Assembly: GCA_030681635.1 (NCBI GenBank)
Contig: JAUXRT010000129.1
Coordinates: 1-10,463, forward strand
DNA: 10,463 nt
Source of the DNA: Reyranella sp.
GTDB taxonomy: Bacteria; Pseudomonadota; Alphaproteobacteria; Reyranellales; Reyranellaceae
Reading direction: 5' to 3'
The position numbers and the translations under genes are program-made. Below the pieces are notes generated by a model. It ran no database searches. It had not been told where the DNA came from and worked only from the letters and a program-made list of their open reading frames with translations. Position 1 is the first letter of the stretch, and each line of letters opens with the position of its first letter. Shown piece by piece: positions 1 to 6,786 of this stretch.

Positions 1-246
1 CTCGACGGCGCAGTCGTCGTCGAATTGGACGGTAGCCAGCATGCCAATCAGATGTCCTATGACGCGCGGCGAGACCATTTTCTGAGATCCGCAGGATTTC
101 GCGTTCTGCGCTTCTGGAACGGCGAAGTGCTGAGCGAAACCGAAGGGGTCCTGGAGACGATCTTCGAAGCACTTACGCGCGGCTCTGACCCCACCGTCCC
201 CTTCGCGGACACCACCCCAATTGAATGGGGAGGTGGGCGATTCTGA
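1..246 (+). CDS. DUF559 endonuclease-like protein, 3' part
   Basis: The reading frame is open from the first base to TGA at 244-246, so the gene starts outside the window and only its last 81 residues are visible. These carry the core of the DUF559 family, a Vsr/PD-(D/E)XK-like nuclease fold. An acidic beta-strand reads VVVELDGSQH (residues 5-14, with Glu8 and Asp10 as likely metal ligands), followed by YDARRDHFLRSAGFRVLRFW, where the family normally has 'R...L...G..V.RFW', and then an NxEV segment and a C-terminal helix. DUF559 proteins are about 110-130 residues long and mostly stand alone; their biological role is not established, though DNA cleavage is assumed from the fold. The TTG at base 25 is not the real start because homology extends upstream of it. 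Family assignment is firm, function is inferred. Confidence 0.82.
   Translation, partial: LDGAVVVELDGSQHANQMSYDARRDHFLRSAGFRVLRFWNGEVLSETEGVLETIFEALTRGSDPTVPFADTTPIEWGGGRF
210..235 (+). terminator. Hairpin at the end of the DUF559 gene, possible weak terminator
   Basis: CACC-A-CCCCA pairs with TGGGG-A-GGTG across a 6-nt loop: 4 bp, one A-A mismatch, then 5 bp. It lies over the last codons, just before the stop at 244-246. No run of T follows, so intrinsic termination is doubtful; it may only reflect the codons used. Confidence 0.25.
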
Positions 247-306
247 TACGGCGTCATTCTGGTGTTTCCTCGACCTCAGTGTCACATATGCAAAAGTTTC
301 ATGTCC

Positions 307-323
307 GGCAAACATGGTTTGCC
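307..323. promoter_or_regulatory. Perfect 7-3-7 inverted repeat upstream of the amidase operon
   Basis: GGCAAAC-ATG-GTTTGCC is a perfect dyad in the gap between the DUF559 stop (246) and the amidase start chosen here (340), ending 16 bases before that ATG. The surrounding stretch (about 284-327) is distinctly richer in A/T than the genes on either side. Position and symmetry suit an operator for a dimeric repressor or activator of the three-gene operon; an RNA hairpin in the leader is the alternative. No cognate regulator gene is adjacent. I could not identify a convincing -35/-10 pair. Confidence 0.4.
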
Positions 324-339
324 AAAACGGATGGGCGAA

Positions 340-1791
340 ATGAGCGACGATCTCTGGAAGATGACGGCGGTCGAGGCGGTGACGCGGCTGAAGAAACGCG
401 AGATCTCCCCGCTCGACCTGATCGAGGCCTCGGCGAAGCGCATCGCGGCGGTCGAACCCGACGTGAATGCGCTTCCTACTTTGTGCCTCGATCGCGCCCG
501 CGATCACGCCAAGCGAATCATGGCAGGCGGTGAAGCCTGCGAAGCCTCTGGCGAAGCAGGCTGGCTGGCCGGCCTGCCGGTCTCGATCAAGGACCTGACG
601 GATGTCGGCGGCGTGCGCACCACCTACGGCTCGCCGATCTTCGCCGATCATGTGCCGGCCAAGTCGCATCCGCTGGTCGAGCGCATCGAGCGCAAGGGCG
701 GCCTCGTCGTCGGAAAATCCAACACGCCGGAGTTCGGCGCCGGCGGCAGCACCTTCAACGAGGTGTTTGGGCGCACACGCAATCCCTGGAACACCTCGCT
801 CACCTGCGGTGGGTCGACCGGCGGCGGCTCCGTCTCCGTGGCGACTGGCGAAGTCTGGCTGGCGCACGGTTCCGACCATGGCGGCTCGCTGCGCCGTCCC
901 GGCACCTACTGCTCGACGGTCGGCATCCGGCCGTCGCCCGGCCGCGTGACGCGCGGTACCTCGAACAACCTCTATTCACCGCAGTCGGTGCAGGGGCCGA
1001 TGGCGCGCAATGTCGCCGACCTGGCGCTGTTCCTCGACGCCATGGCCGGCTTCTGCGCGCAGGACCCCATGACCTTCGATGCGCCTGCCGTGTCGTTCAG
1101 CGCCGCCGTCGCCAGGCCGGTGGCGCCGAAACGTGTGGCCTTCAGCATCGATTTCGGCGGCAGGTTCGAGCTCGATCGCGAGATCCGCGAGATCTGCGCC
1201 AGGATGGCGCAACGCTTCGAGGAGCTGGGCTGCATCGTCGAAGAAGCCTCGCCCGAATTCGGGCCGGTCGACGATGTGTTCATGGCGCTGCGCAGCCAGC
1301 AGTTCGTCGTCGACCGCGAACAGCAGATCGAGCAGCACCGCGACAAGATCAAGCCCGACATCATCTGGAACACCGAACTCGGCCTGGCGCAGACCGCGAG
1401 CCGGCTGGCCTGGGCCGAACGCGAGCGGGCGGCGTTGTACCGGCGCATGGGGGCGTTCTTCCAGACCTATGACCTGTTCGTGACGCCGGGCGCACCGACC
1501 GCGGCTTTCGACGTCAATCTGCGCGCACCGGCCACCATCGCTGGCAAGAAGCTCGAGAACTACATGGCGGGCTCGACCCTCAACTCGGCCATCACCGTGA
1601 CGGGCTGCCCGGCCATTGCTGTGCCCTGCGGCTTCGATCAGTACGGCCGGCCCGTCGGCCTCCAGCTGGTCGGCAAGCCCCGGGGCGAGGCCGCCCTATT
1701 GCAGGCGGCCGTCCTCTACGAGCAGTTGATCGGCCTCGATCGCCTGCTGCCCATCGACCCCAGGCCCGGAACCGTGCCACCATCTGCCTGA
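340..1791 (+). CDS. Amidase (amidase signature family)
   Basis: This is a 483-residue cytoplasmic hydrolase of the amidase-signature family (GatA/malonamidase/FAAH fold), which cleaves C-N amide bonds through a Ser-cisSer-Lys triad. The triad is present: Lys84 in PVSIKDLTDV, Ser159 in CGGSTGGGSV and Ser183 in GSDHGGSLRRPG. The 24-residue spacing between the two serines matches malonamidase E2 and FAAH. The second Ser of the usual GGSSGG is Thr here. Length is normal for the family. The frame is open back to GTG at 262, with ATGs at 301, 331 and 340. I chose 340 because MSDDLW followed by 'AVEAVxRLKKREISPLDLIEA' is where family homology begins and because an upstream dyad (307-323) would otherwise be coding. 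331 is equally possible. It is followed 16 bp later by the SDR gene, so it is first in an operon. The substrate is unknown; GatA itself is unlikely because no gatB/gatC is nearby. Confidence 0.92.
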   Translation: MSDDLWKMTAVEAVTRLKKREISPLDLIEASAKRIAAVEPDVNALPTLCLDRARDHAKRIMAGGEACEASGEAGWLAGLPVSIKDLTDVGGVRTTYGSPIFADHVPAKSHPLVERIERKGGLVVGKSNTPEFGAGGSTFNEVFGRTRNPWNTSLTCGGSTGGGSVSVATGEVWLAHGSDHGGSLRRPGTYCSTVGIRPSPGRVTRGTSNNLYSPQSVQGPMARNVADLALFLDAMAGFCAQDPMTFDAPAVSFSAAVARPVAPKRVAFSIDFGGRFELDREIREICARMAQRFEELGCIVEEASPEFGPVDDVFMALRSQQFVVDREQQIEQHRDKIKPDIIWNTELGLAQTASRLAWAERERAALYRRMGAFFQTYDLFVTPGAPTAAFDVNLRAPATIAGKKLENYMAGSTLNSAITVTGCPAIAVPCGFDQYGRPVGLQLVGKPRGEAALLQAAVLYEQLIGLDRLLPIDPRPGTVPPSA

Positions 1792-1807
1792 GGAACAGGG
1801 AGATGCC

Positions 1808-2590
1808 ATGCGGGTCGTCATCACGGGCGCGAGCCGGGGGATCGGTCGGGCGACGGCCCTGAAACTCGCGGCCGACGGCGCCGAGGCGCTGACCCTCTGT
1901 GACGTTGCCTATCTCGACGAACTTGACGCGCTGGCGGCCAACCTCCGGACATCGGGTTGCAAGGTCCACACGCTGCGGGCCGACATGGCCAGACCCAACG
2001 ATCCCGCCCGGGTGATCGCCGCCGCGGCGAAGGCGATGGGCGGCATCAGTGGCATCGTCGGCAACGCCGGCATTGCCGCCCCGGCCAAGCTGGTCGACCT
2101 CGACGTGGCCACCTGGGATCGCATCTTCGACATCAACCTTCGGGCCAATTGGCTGCTCGCCAAGGCAGCGCACCCCCATCTTCGCAAGTCGAAGGGCGCC
2201 ATCGTGATGATGTCGTCGATGTCCGGCGTCATGCCGCAACTGCCGACCGGCGCCTACAGCCCGGCCAAGGCCGCGTTGATCATGCTGACCGAGATGATGG
2301 CGATGGAGTGGGCTCCCGACGGCATCCGCGCCAATTCGGTGTGTCCCGGCTTCGTCCATACCTCGATGACCGACGCGATCTACACCCAGCCCAGGCTGGC
2401 ACGCGGCCGCGCTAGGCTGGTGCCGCTCGGCCGCGTCGCCAAGCCGGGCGACATTGCCGACGCTGTTGCATTCCTGCTGAGCCCGGAGGCGAGCTACATC
2501 ACCGGCCAGTCGCTGGTGGTCGATGGCGGCCTCACGCGGTCGATCCTCAATCACGCGCCGGGCGTCGCCGCCACGCCGAAAGGAAAGTGA
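1808..2590 (+). CDS. SDR family NAD(P)-dependent oxidoreductase
   Basis: This is a 260-residue classical short-chain dehydrogenase/reductase with a Rossmann fold. The cofactor loop TGASRGIG (residues 6-13) opens the protein, a nucleotide-contacting Asp59 follows strand 3, and the NNAG motif appears as GNAG (85-88). The catalytic tetrad is Asn110, Ser137, Tyr150 and Lys154 (YSPAK). The C-terminal 'PLGRVAKPGDIADAVAFLLSPEASYITGQSLVVDGGLT' region is the usual family end. Expected reaction is reversible oxidation of a secondary alcohol to a ketone; the substrate cannot be read from sequence. A ribosome-binding site GGGAG (1798-1802) sits 5 bases before ATG. The gene lies 16 bp after the amidase and 34 bp before the amidohydrolase, so it probably shares their transcript. 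No signal peptide, hence cytosolic, unlike the next gene product. Confidence 0.93.
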   Translation: MRVVITGASRGIGRATALKLAADGAEALTLCDVAYLDELDALAANLRTSGCKVHTLRADMARPNDPARVIAAAAKAMGGISGIVGNAGIAAPAKLVDLDVATWDRIFDINLRANWLLAKAAHPHLRKSKGAIVMMSSMSGVMPQLPTGAYSPAKAALIMLTEMMAMEWAPDGIRANSVCPGFVHTSMTDAIYTQPRLARGRARLVPLGRVAKPGDIADAVAFLLSPEASYITGQSLVVDGGLTRSILNHAPGVAATPKGK

Positions 2591-2624
2591 AGCCTAGCCA
2601 GCTCCCGATGCACGGAGACAAGCC

Positions 2625-4127
2625 ATGGGACTGTTGAGCGACGACGAACATGCAGGATTGGTGCCGGCCCGCCTGGCCGGCAGTCCGACGCCGGTACCGA
2701 CCCAGGTCGTTTCGAGCGACGAGTTCCTGCCGATCCCGCAGACCGAGCGACAGAAGAGCGTCGAGGCGCGCATGAACGCGCTGGCCGACGATTACGGCGG
2801 GAAGAACGGCCTGTCGCGGCGGCGCTTCTTCCAGACCGCGGCCGGCATGGCCACCGCCTTCGTCGCCATGAACGAAATCTATGGCCCGCTCTACGGCGCC
2901 TCGCCGGCGGAGGCCAAAAGCGTCGATCTCGCCCAGGCGCGCGCCGACGGGCTAAAAGATCAGTTCATCATGGACGTGCACACGCACTTCCTGCGCGACG
3001 ACACGCGGCTGGAGGGTTTCGTGCGCGGCCGCGAGGCGGTCGGCAAGGCGGGCTGGAACCCGACCCTGGTCGACAAGCCCCAGACCATCGACGATCTGAA
3101 ATATCCGAACTGGTTCAAGGAGATCTATCTCGACAGCGACACCAAGGTGGCGCTGATCAGCGGCTCGGCCTCGGAGGATCCGCGCGACTGGTTCCTGACC
3201 AACGAGATGAAGGCCGAGGCGCGCGAGAAGGTGAACAAGGCGGCCGGTTCGAAGCGCTGCCTGTCGCATGCCATCTTCCAGCCGGGCATGCCGGGCTGGC
3301 TCGACGACGTCGACCGCTGGAGCGCGACACTGAAGCCCGATTCGTGGAAGGGTTATACGGTCGGCGACAACACCAACAAGGACCTGGCGCGTCATCCCTG
3401 GCGGATGGACGACGAGAAGCTTCTCTATCCCTTCTACGAAAAGATCCTGAAGGCGGGACAGGACATCGTCTGCGTCCACAAGGGTCTTTACCCGCCGTCG
3501 ACCGAGCGGCGCTGGCCGCATCTCACGCAGTACGCGACAGTCGACGATGTCGGGAAGGCGGCCAAGGACTGGCCGCAGATCCGCTTCGTGATCTACCACT
3601 CGGCCTTCCGGTGGACAGGCGGGGCCGGGGCCAATGCGAAGGACGGCTACGCCCAGTTCGAGAAGACCGGCCGAGTCGAGTGGACCAGCGACCTCGCCGA
3701 GATCCCGGCCAAGTACGGGGTCAGCAACGTCTACGCCGACTTGGGCCAGATCTTCGCCCAGACCACGGTCACCGAGCCCCGGCTGTGCGCCGCCCTGATG
3801 GGCATGCTGATCAAGGGCATGGGCGTCGATCACGTCGTGTGGGGCACCGATGCCGTCTGGACCGGCGCGCCGCAGTGGCAAATCGAGGCGCTGCGGCGGC
3901 TGGAAATCCCCGAGGATATGCAGAAGAAGTTCGGTTTTACGCCGCTCGGCCCCGCCGACGGCGCGATCAAGCGGGCGATCTTCGGCGAGAATTCGGCCAA
4001 AATGTACAAGTACGAGATCAAGAAGGCAGCCTGGCGCGACGACCGCTTCGCCGCGATCAAGTCGGACTACGAGCGTGCCGGCCGCGAGCCGTCGAACCTG
4101 CGCTACGGGTTCGTCGTTCCGGGGTAG
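2625..4127 (+). CDS. Tat-exported amidohydrolase (ACMSD-like, Amidohydro_2 family)
   Basis: This is a 500-residue protein. A twin-arginine motif SRRRFFQ (64-70) is followed by a moderately hydrophobic stretch (71-90) and a possible cleavage site near ASPAEA (92-97), so Sec-independent periplasmic export is likely. The mature part is a metal-dependent TIM-barrel amidohydrolase of the 2-amino-3-carboxymuconate-semialdehyde-decarboxylase type. Visible ligands are DVHTH (His119, His121), CVHKG (His285), IYHSAF (His325) and WGTDAVW (Asp409). Family members hydrolyse or decarboxylate small acids; the substrate here is unknown. The unusual point is about 63 residues before the Tat motif. An internal ATG at 2772 (Met50), with GAGG upstream, would place the motif at residue 15, as in ordinary Tat signals. 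I kept 2625 because it has GGAGA upstream, keeps a 34-bp operonic gap, and my recollection is that relatives share the long N-terminus. Last gene of the plus-strand operon. Confidence 0.88.
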   Translation: MGLLSDDEHAGLVPARLAGSPTPVPTQVVSSDEFLPIPQTERQKSVEARMNALADDYGGKNGLSRRRFFQTAAGMATAFVAMNEIYGPLYGASPAEAKSVDLAQARADGLKDQFIMDVHTHFLRDDTRLEGFVRGREAVGKAGWNPTLVDKPQTIDDLKYPNWFKEIYLDSDTKVALISGSASEDPRDWFLTNEMKAEAREKVNKAAGSKRCLSHAIFQPGMPGWLDDVDRWSATLKPDSWKGYTVGDNTNKDLARHPWRMDDEKLLYPFYEKILKAGQDIVCVHKGLYPPSTERRWPHLTQYATVDDVGKAAKDWPQIRFVIYHSAFRWTGGAGANAKDGYAQFEKTGRVEWTSDLAEIPAKYGVSNVYADLGQIFAQTTVTEPRLCAALMGMLIKGMGVDHVVWGTDAVWTGAPQWQIEALRRLEIPEDMQKKFGFTPLGPADGAIKRAIFGENSAKMYKYEIKKAAWRDDRFAAIKSDYERAGREPSNLRYGFVVPG

Positions 4128-4152
4128 AAGACAACAACCAACCGCCCACGAT

Positions 4153-4911
4153 TCAGGCGCGGCCCAGCTGCACCTGGCGGTCAACCGCAATCCATGTCGC
4201 TCGGGCGACGGCCAGCAACGTCCCGGCTTCACCATAGGCCGCGGCCTCGGCAAAGCGTTTGCGGCCGTCGCGGCCAGCCGCCCAGGCAGTGACGACGCAG
4301 CGTTCTCCCGGGCGCGGCCGCGCCTCGATCCGGGCCGACATCCGGCCCAGCAGGATCGGCGTCCGCTCGAAGCTGCCGCTCTCCGGGTCGTGAGACGACG
4401 CGTAGCCCGTGGGACAATCGAGCGCCGACCATAGGAATTCAGGGGCGACGAAACCGTCCTCCGCCGCCAAGGAAGGATCCGGTATCCAGGTGGCCGCGAG
4501 CACGGCCGGCGCATTCCGGGGTTGACGCACCAGCGGTCCGGCAAAAATGCGCAGGCCATCCCCCTGTGCCCGCGCAGGGCCGCACACGAAACACGTCGGC
4601 AGCAGATGTTCGTGTGGCTTGAACGGCGTCAGCCGCTCGGCTGCACATGCCTCGTCAGCAGTTGCTTTCTCGAGGCGTGCCAGTTCGACACGTGCCGATC
4701 GTCCGGTGGCGACGACGGCGGCGTTGTCGCGAAGCTCCCACAGCCCGTCGTCCATCGCCACGACATCGAGCGGCCTGTCCAGGGGAGGCGGTGCGCGTAG
4801 CGTTACCTCGGCGCCGCCGGGAATGTGTCGGGCCAGCCGGCCGCAGACATATCCGCCGTTTCCGGAGTTGGGAGGACCGCAGTAGCGCCTGTCGATGATG
4901 ATCGATGTCAT
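4153..4911 (-). CDS. Hotdog-fold thioesterase-like protein with CxxC motif
   Basis: This 252-residue protein has no certain function. The opening 'DRRYCGPPNSGNGGYVCG' (7-24) with a following 'TLRAPPPLDRPLDV' strand resembles the start of double-hotdog acyl-CoA thioesterase-like proteins (4HBT_3 type), where a 'NGGY' helix begins the fold. The second half has 'PEFLWSALDCPTGYAS' (158-172), consistent with the matching helix of a second hotdog, with Asp165 as a possible catalytic residue. Between the halves lies PTCFVCGPARAQGDGLRIF (105-123), a Cys107-x-x-Cys110 motif not required by thioesterases. ATG at 4911 was chosen over an upstream start at 4944 because AGGA lies 8 bases before it (complement of 4920-4923) and the extension is a low-complexity Arg-rich run. 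It is 34 bp downstream of the MDR gene on the same strand and so third in the mddA operon. No signal peptide. Fold assignment is moderate, function inferred. Confidence 0.6.
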   Translation of the reverse strand: MTSIIIDRRYCGPPNSGNGGYVCGRLARHIPGGAEVTLRAPPPLDRPLDVVAMDDGLWELRDNAAVVATGRSARVELARLEKATADEACAAERLTPFKPHEHLLPTCFVCGPARAQGDGLRIFAGPLVRQPRNAPAVLAATWIPDPSLAAEDGFVAPEFLWSALDCPTGYASSHDPESGSFERTPILLGRMSARIEARPRPGERCVVTAWAAGRDGRKRFAEAAAYGEAGTLLAVARATWIAVDRQVQLGRA

Positions 4912-4945
4912 TGATCCCTTCCTCTCTTGCCGCCGCCGGCGCACT

Positions 4946-5923
4946 TCACCTTGTCTTGAGGACGATTCTTCCCTGCACCGTCCGATCGACCACGGCGCGC
5001 ATCGCTTCCTTGACCTGTTCCAGGGGAAGGACGCGATCGATGTGGGGGCGAATCCGTCCCTCGGCCAGCAACTGCGCCAGGATGTCGTTCAGGCGCACAG
5101 CCTGCTCGGGGAATTTCTCCGCCCAGGCGGCGGCAAAGACACCGACAATGGAATAGTTCTTCAAGAGCGGCAGGTTCATCGGCAGCGATGGAATCTGGCC
5201 ACTGGTGAAGCCGATCGGTATCAGCCGTCCACCCCACTTCATCAGCCGTGCCATCTGCTCGAAAACCTTTCCGCCGACATTGTCGAAGCAGATATCGACG
5301 CCTTCTCCACCGGTTGTCGACTTGATCCGCTCGCGCAGGTCTTCGCTCCGATAGTTGATGACATCGCAGGCACCGTAACTTCGCACCAGGGCTGCCTTGT
5401 CGTCGGAGCCGACACCGGCGATGACGCGCAGGCCCAAATGGCGGGCGAGGTCGACGGCGGCGAGGCCAACACCGCCTGCGGCCCCGGTGACGAACACCGT
5501 TTCACCCTGTTGCGCCCGTGCCGCCTCGACCAGGGCGTAATGCGCCGTGCCGTAGTTGTGCAAGACCGTGGCCGCCGCTTCGAATGAGACGCCGACCGCC
5601 AACCGCACACTCCTCGATTCCCTGGCGACCATCCGCTCGGCATAGCCGCCCATCCAGCTCACGCACGCCACGCGATCGCCCGGCCGAAATCTCGTGACTT
5701 TTCCGCCGACCGCGACAACGACACCGGCTGCTTCCGTGCCGGGCACGAAGGGCGTCGGCGGTCGCATCTGGTAAAGGCCCGAGACCATCAGCTGGTCCAT
5801 GAAGCTGACGGAGGCCGCATGCACATCGATCAGGATCTCGTCGCTGGCCGGCTTCGGCTCTTCGATTTCGCCGATCACCAGGTCCTGCGGCCCGGTGAAC
5901 GCGTTGCACAGCACCGCTCTCAT
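4946..5923 (-). CDS. NADPH:quinone oxidoreductase-like MDR enzyme
   Basis: This is a 325-residue medium-chain dehydrogenase/reductase of the zinc-free quinone oxidoreductase group. The N-terminal GroES-like domain shows 'PGTEAAGVV' (61-69) and 'RPGDRVA' (80-86). The Rossmann domain carries the cofactor loop TGAAGGVGLAAV (146-157), and 'GACDVINY' (184-190) and 'DNVGG' (214-218) are typical. The four structural-zinc cysteines of alcohol dehydrogenases are absent. Such enzymes pass hydride from NADPH to quinones, enones or enoyl thioesters; the actual acceptor is unknown. Its ATG overlaps the stop of the methyltransferase gene as ATGA (5920-5923), implying translational coupling, and the thioesterase-like gene follows after 34 bp. 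Coupling with an MddA-type enzyme and a thioesterase-like protein suggests a shared route, perhaps involving sulfur or CoA-thioester compounds, but that is inference. Confidence 0.92.
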   Translation of the reverse strand: MRAVLCNAFTGPQDLVIGEIEEPKPASDEILIDVHAASVSFMDQLMVSGLYQMRPPTPFVPGTEAAGVVVAVGGKVTRFRPGDRVACVSWMGGYAERMVARESRSVRLAVGVSFEAAATVLHNYGTAHYALVEAARAQQGETVFVTGAAGGVGLAAVDLARHLGLRVIAGVGSDDKAALVRSYGACDVINYRSEDLRERIKSTTGGEGVDICFDNVGGKVFEQMARLMKWGGRLIPIGFTSGQIPSLPMNLPLLKNYSIVGVFAAAWAEKFPEQAVRLNDILAQLLAEGRIRPHIDRVLPLEQVKEAMRAVVDRTVQGRIVLKTR

Positions 5924-6672
5924 AGCGGCGCTCCCGCCCGGCGGCGCGTGAGAACGCGCGGCAGCAGCATGGGAACGCGCTGGCGATACTGCTGGTAGGT
6001 CGTGCCGAATGTCGCGATCAAATCCCGTTCCTCGAACTGCAGCCCGACCAGGATGTAGGCGGTGGTCATGAGCGCGAACAGCAAATGGCCGGCGGTCATC
6101 TCCGGCGTGGCCCAGAATGCCAGCAGAAAACCCAGCATGAGCGGGTGCCGCACAATCTTGTAGAGGAGCGGCGTCCTGAACGACTGCCCCGGTGCCTCGA
6201 CCCCGCGCAGTGCGAAGAAAGCCTGGCGCAGGCCGGACAGGTCGAAATGATCGATCATGAAGGTCGAGGCGAACACGACCAACCAGCCGAGCGCGTAGAC
6301 ACCAATCAGCAACCCGGCGGCAATGCCGTCGACGCGCCAGATGGGCATCGGGATCGGCCGCCACTGCCAGAACAGCAGCAGAAGGATCAGGCTCGAGAGC
6401 AGCACGTAGGTGCTGCGCTGGCAGGCCACCGGCAAGAATCCGGCCCACCATCGTTTGAAGGCCGGGCGCGCCATGATGCTATGTTGGGCGGCAAACAGGC
6501 CGAGCAGCAGCAGGTTGACCACGAGGGCTTCGCCCAGGCTCGCCGGGCCGCCGACGTCGATCGACTTGGGCACGAGATAATTGCCGACGAAACCGATGGC
6601 GTAGAGAGACGACACGAGAAAGACGGCATAGCTCGCGATGGCGTAGAACAGGATCCAGAGACGTGTGAACAT
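5920..6672 (-). CDS. mddA: MddA-like methanethiol S-methyltransferase (NnrU/ICMT family membrane protein)
   Basis: This is a 250-residue polytopic inner-membrane protein with hydrophobic segments near 5-28, 48-66, 86-103, 115-137, 174-190 and 193-212. The C-terminal part holds the isoprenylcysteine-methyltransferase-type SAM-binding signature: 'YKIVRHPLMLGFLLAFWATP' (171-190) followed by 'EERDLIATFGTTYQQYRQRVPMLLP' (214-238). The N-terminal 'LYAIGFVGNYLVPKSID' (23-39) and 'AAQHSIMARPAFKRWW' (61-76) are, to my recollection, characteristic of the MddA group, which methylates methanethiol to dimethyl sulfide. ATG at 6672 was chosen because GGGGAAA lies before it and the first membrane helix starts there; the upstream open frame to 7020 runs antisense to the regulator and is not protein-like. 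First gene of a three-gene minus-strand operon, divergent from the regulator. Other NnrU-type methyltransferases with different substrates remain possible. Confidence 0.75.
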   Translation of the reverse strand: MFTRLWILFYAIASYAVFLVSSLYAIGFVGNYLVPKSIDVGGPASLGEALVVNLLLLGLFAAQHSIMARPAFKRWWAGFLPVACQRSTYVLLSSLILLLLFWQWRPIPMPIWRVDGIAAGLLIGVYALGWLVVFASTFMIDHFDLSGLRQAFFALRGVEAPGQSFRTPLLYKIVRHPLMLGFLLAFWATPEMTAGHLLFALMTTAYILVGLQFEERDLIATFGTTYQQYRQRVPMLLPRVLTRRRAGAPL

Positions 6673-6736
6673 GAATGTTTCCCCATTGTCATTCGATTGC
6701 GGGCGGGTTCGATCAGGCCGGACTGCTATCACCGGG

Positions 6737-6754
6737 GCGTCTCCTGCGCGTCCC
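6737..6754. repeat. Heptamer direct repeat with 11-bp period, candidate activator site
   Basis: GCGTCTC and GCGTCCC start 11 bp apart (one helical turn), separated by CTGC. SARP-type activators are known to bind tandem heptamers with this 11-bp period, and the adjacent gene encodes a protein with a SARP/BTAD-like half. The match is short and differs by one base, so chance is possible. Confidence 0.3.
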
Positions 6755-6763
6755 CCGAAGGCT

Positions 6764-6775
6764 CCGATGGGGCAA
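6764..6775. repeat. 12-bp direct repeat, upstream copy
   Basis: CCGATGGGGCAA is identical to 8389-8400. This copy ends 11 bases before the ATG of the regulator gene, overlapping the place of its ribosome-binding site. It may be an operator or a translational element; see the downstream copy. Confidence 0.45.
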
Positions 6776-6786
6776 CGGGTGATTTG

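Larger units (their letters stand above)
6673..6786. promoter_or_regulatory. Shared divergent promoter region, mddA operon / regulator
   Basis: These 114 bp separate the start codons of the mddA-like gene (minus) and the BTAD-hydrolase regulator (plus), so both promoters must lie here or inside the opposing gene. I see no strong sigma-70 hexamer pair. The region holds two direct-repeat pairs: TTCGATT (6692-6698) / TTCGATC (6708-6714), 16 bp apart, and GCGTCTC (6737-6743) / GCGTCCC (6748-6754), 11 bp apart. It also holds a 12-mer (6764-6775) found again downstream of the regulator. Control of both genes by the regulator is an inference from position. Confidence 0.6.

Noticed and set aside
518..568. 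Repetitive GAAGCCTGC/GAAGCCTCTGG stretch inside the amidase gene as an inserted repeat element
   Set aside because: It is in frame, short, encodes a plausible variable loop (GGEACEASGEAG) before the conserved PVSIKD, and shows no good symmetry.
1592..2554. 320-codon minus-strand open frame over the SDR gene
   Set aside because: Antisense shadow; the SDR motifs on the plus strand are complete.
4128..4152. Bidirectional terminator between the convergent operons
   Set aside because: The 25 bases hold no inverted repeat or T/A run.
2952..4559. 535-codon minus-strand open frame over the amidohydrolase
   Set aside because: Antisense shadow of a gene with all metal ligands; Arg/Ala-rich low-complexity translation.
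4895..5587. 230-codon plus-strand open frame over the MDR gene
   Set aside because: It is a complementary-strand shadow typical of high-GC genes, with no recognisable domain; the MDR on the minus strand is unambiguous.
5924..6451. Upstream extension of the MDR frame to 6451
   Set aside because: It runs through the methyltransferase gene in another frame; MRAVLCNAF at 5923 is the normal MDR start, coupled by ATGA.
6085..6786. Long plus-strand open frame continuing upstream of the regulator
   Set aside because: It lies antisense to the mddA-like gene, its composition is Gln/His/Arg/Asp-rich without domains, and the recognisable regulator begins at 6787.
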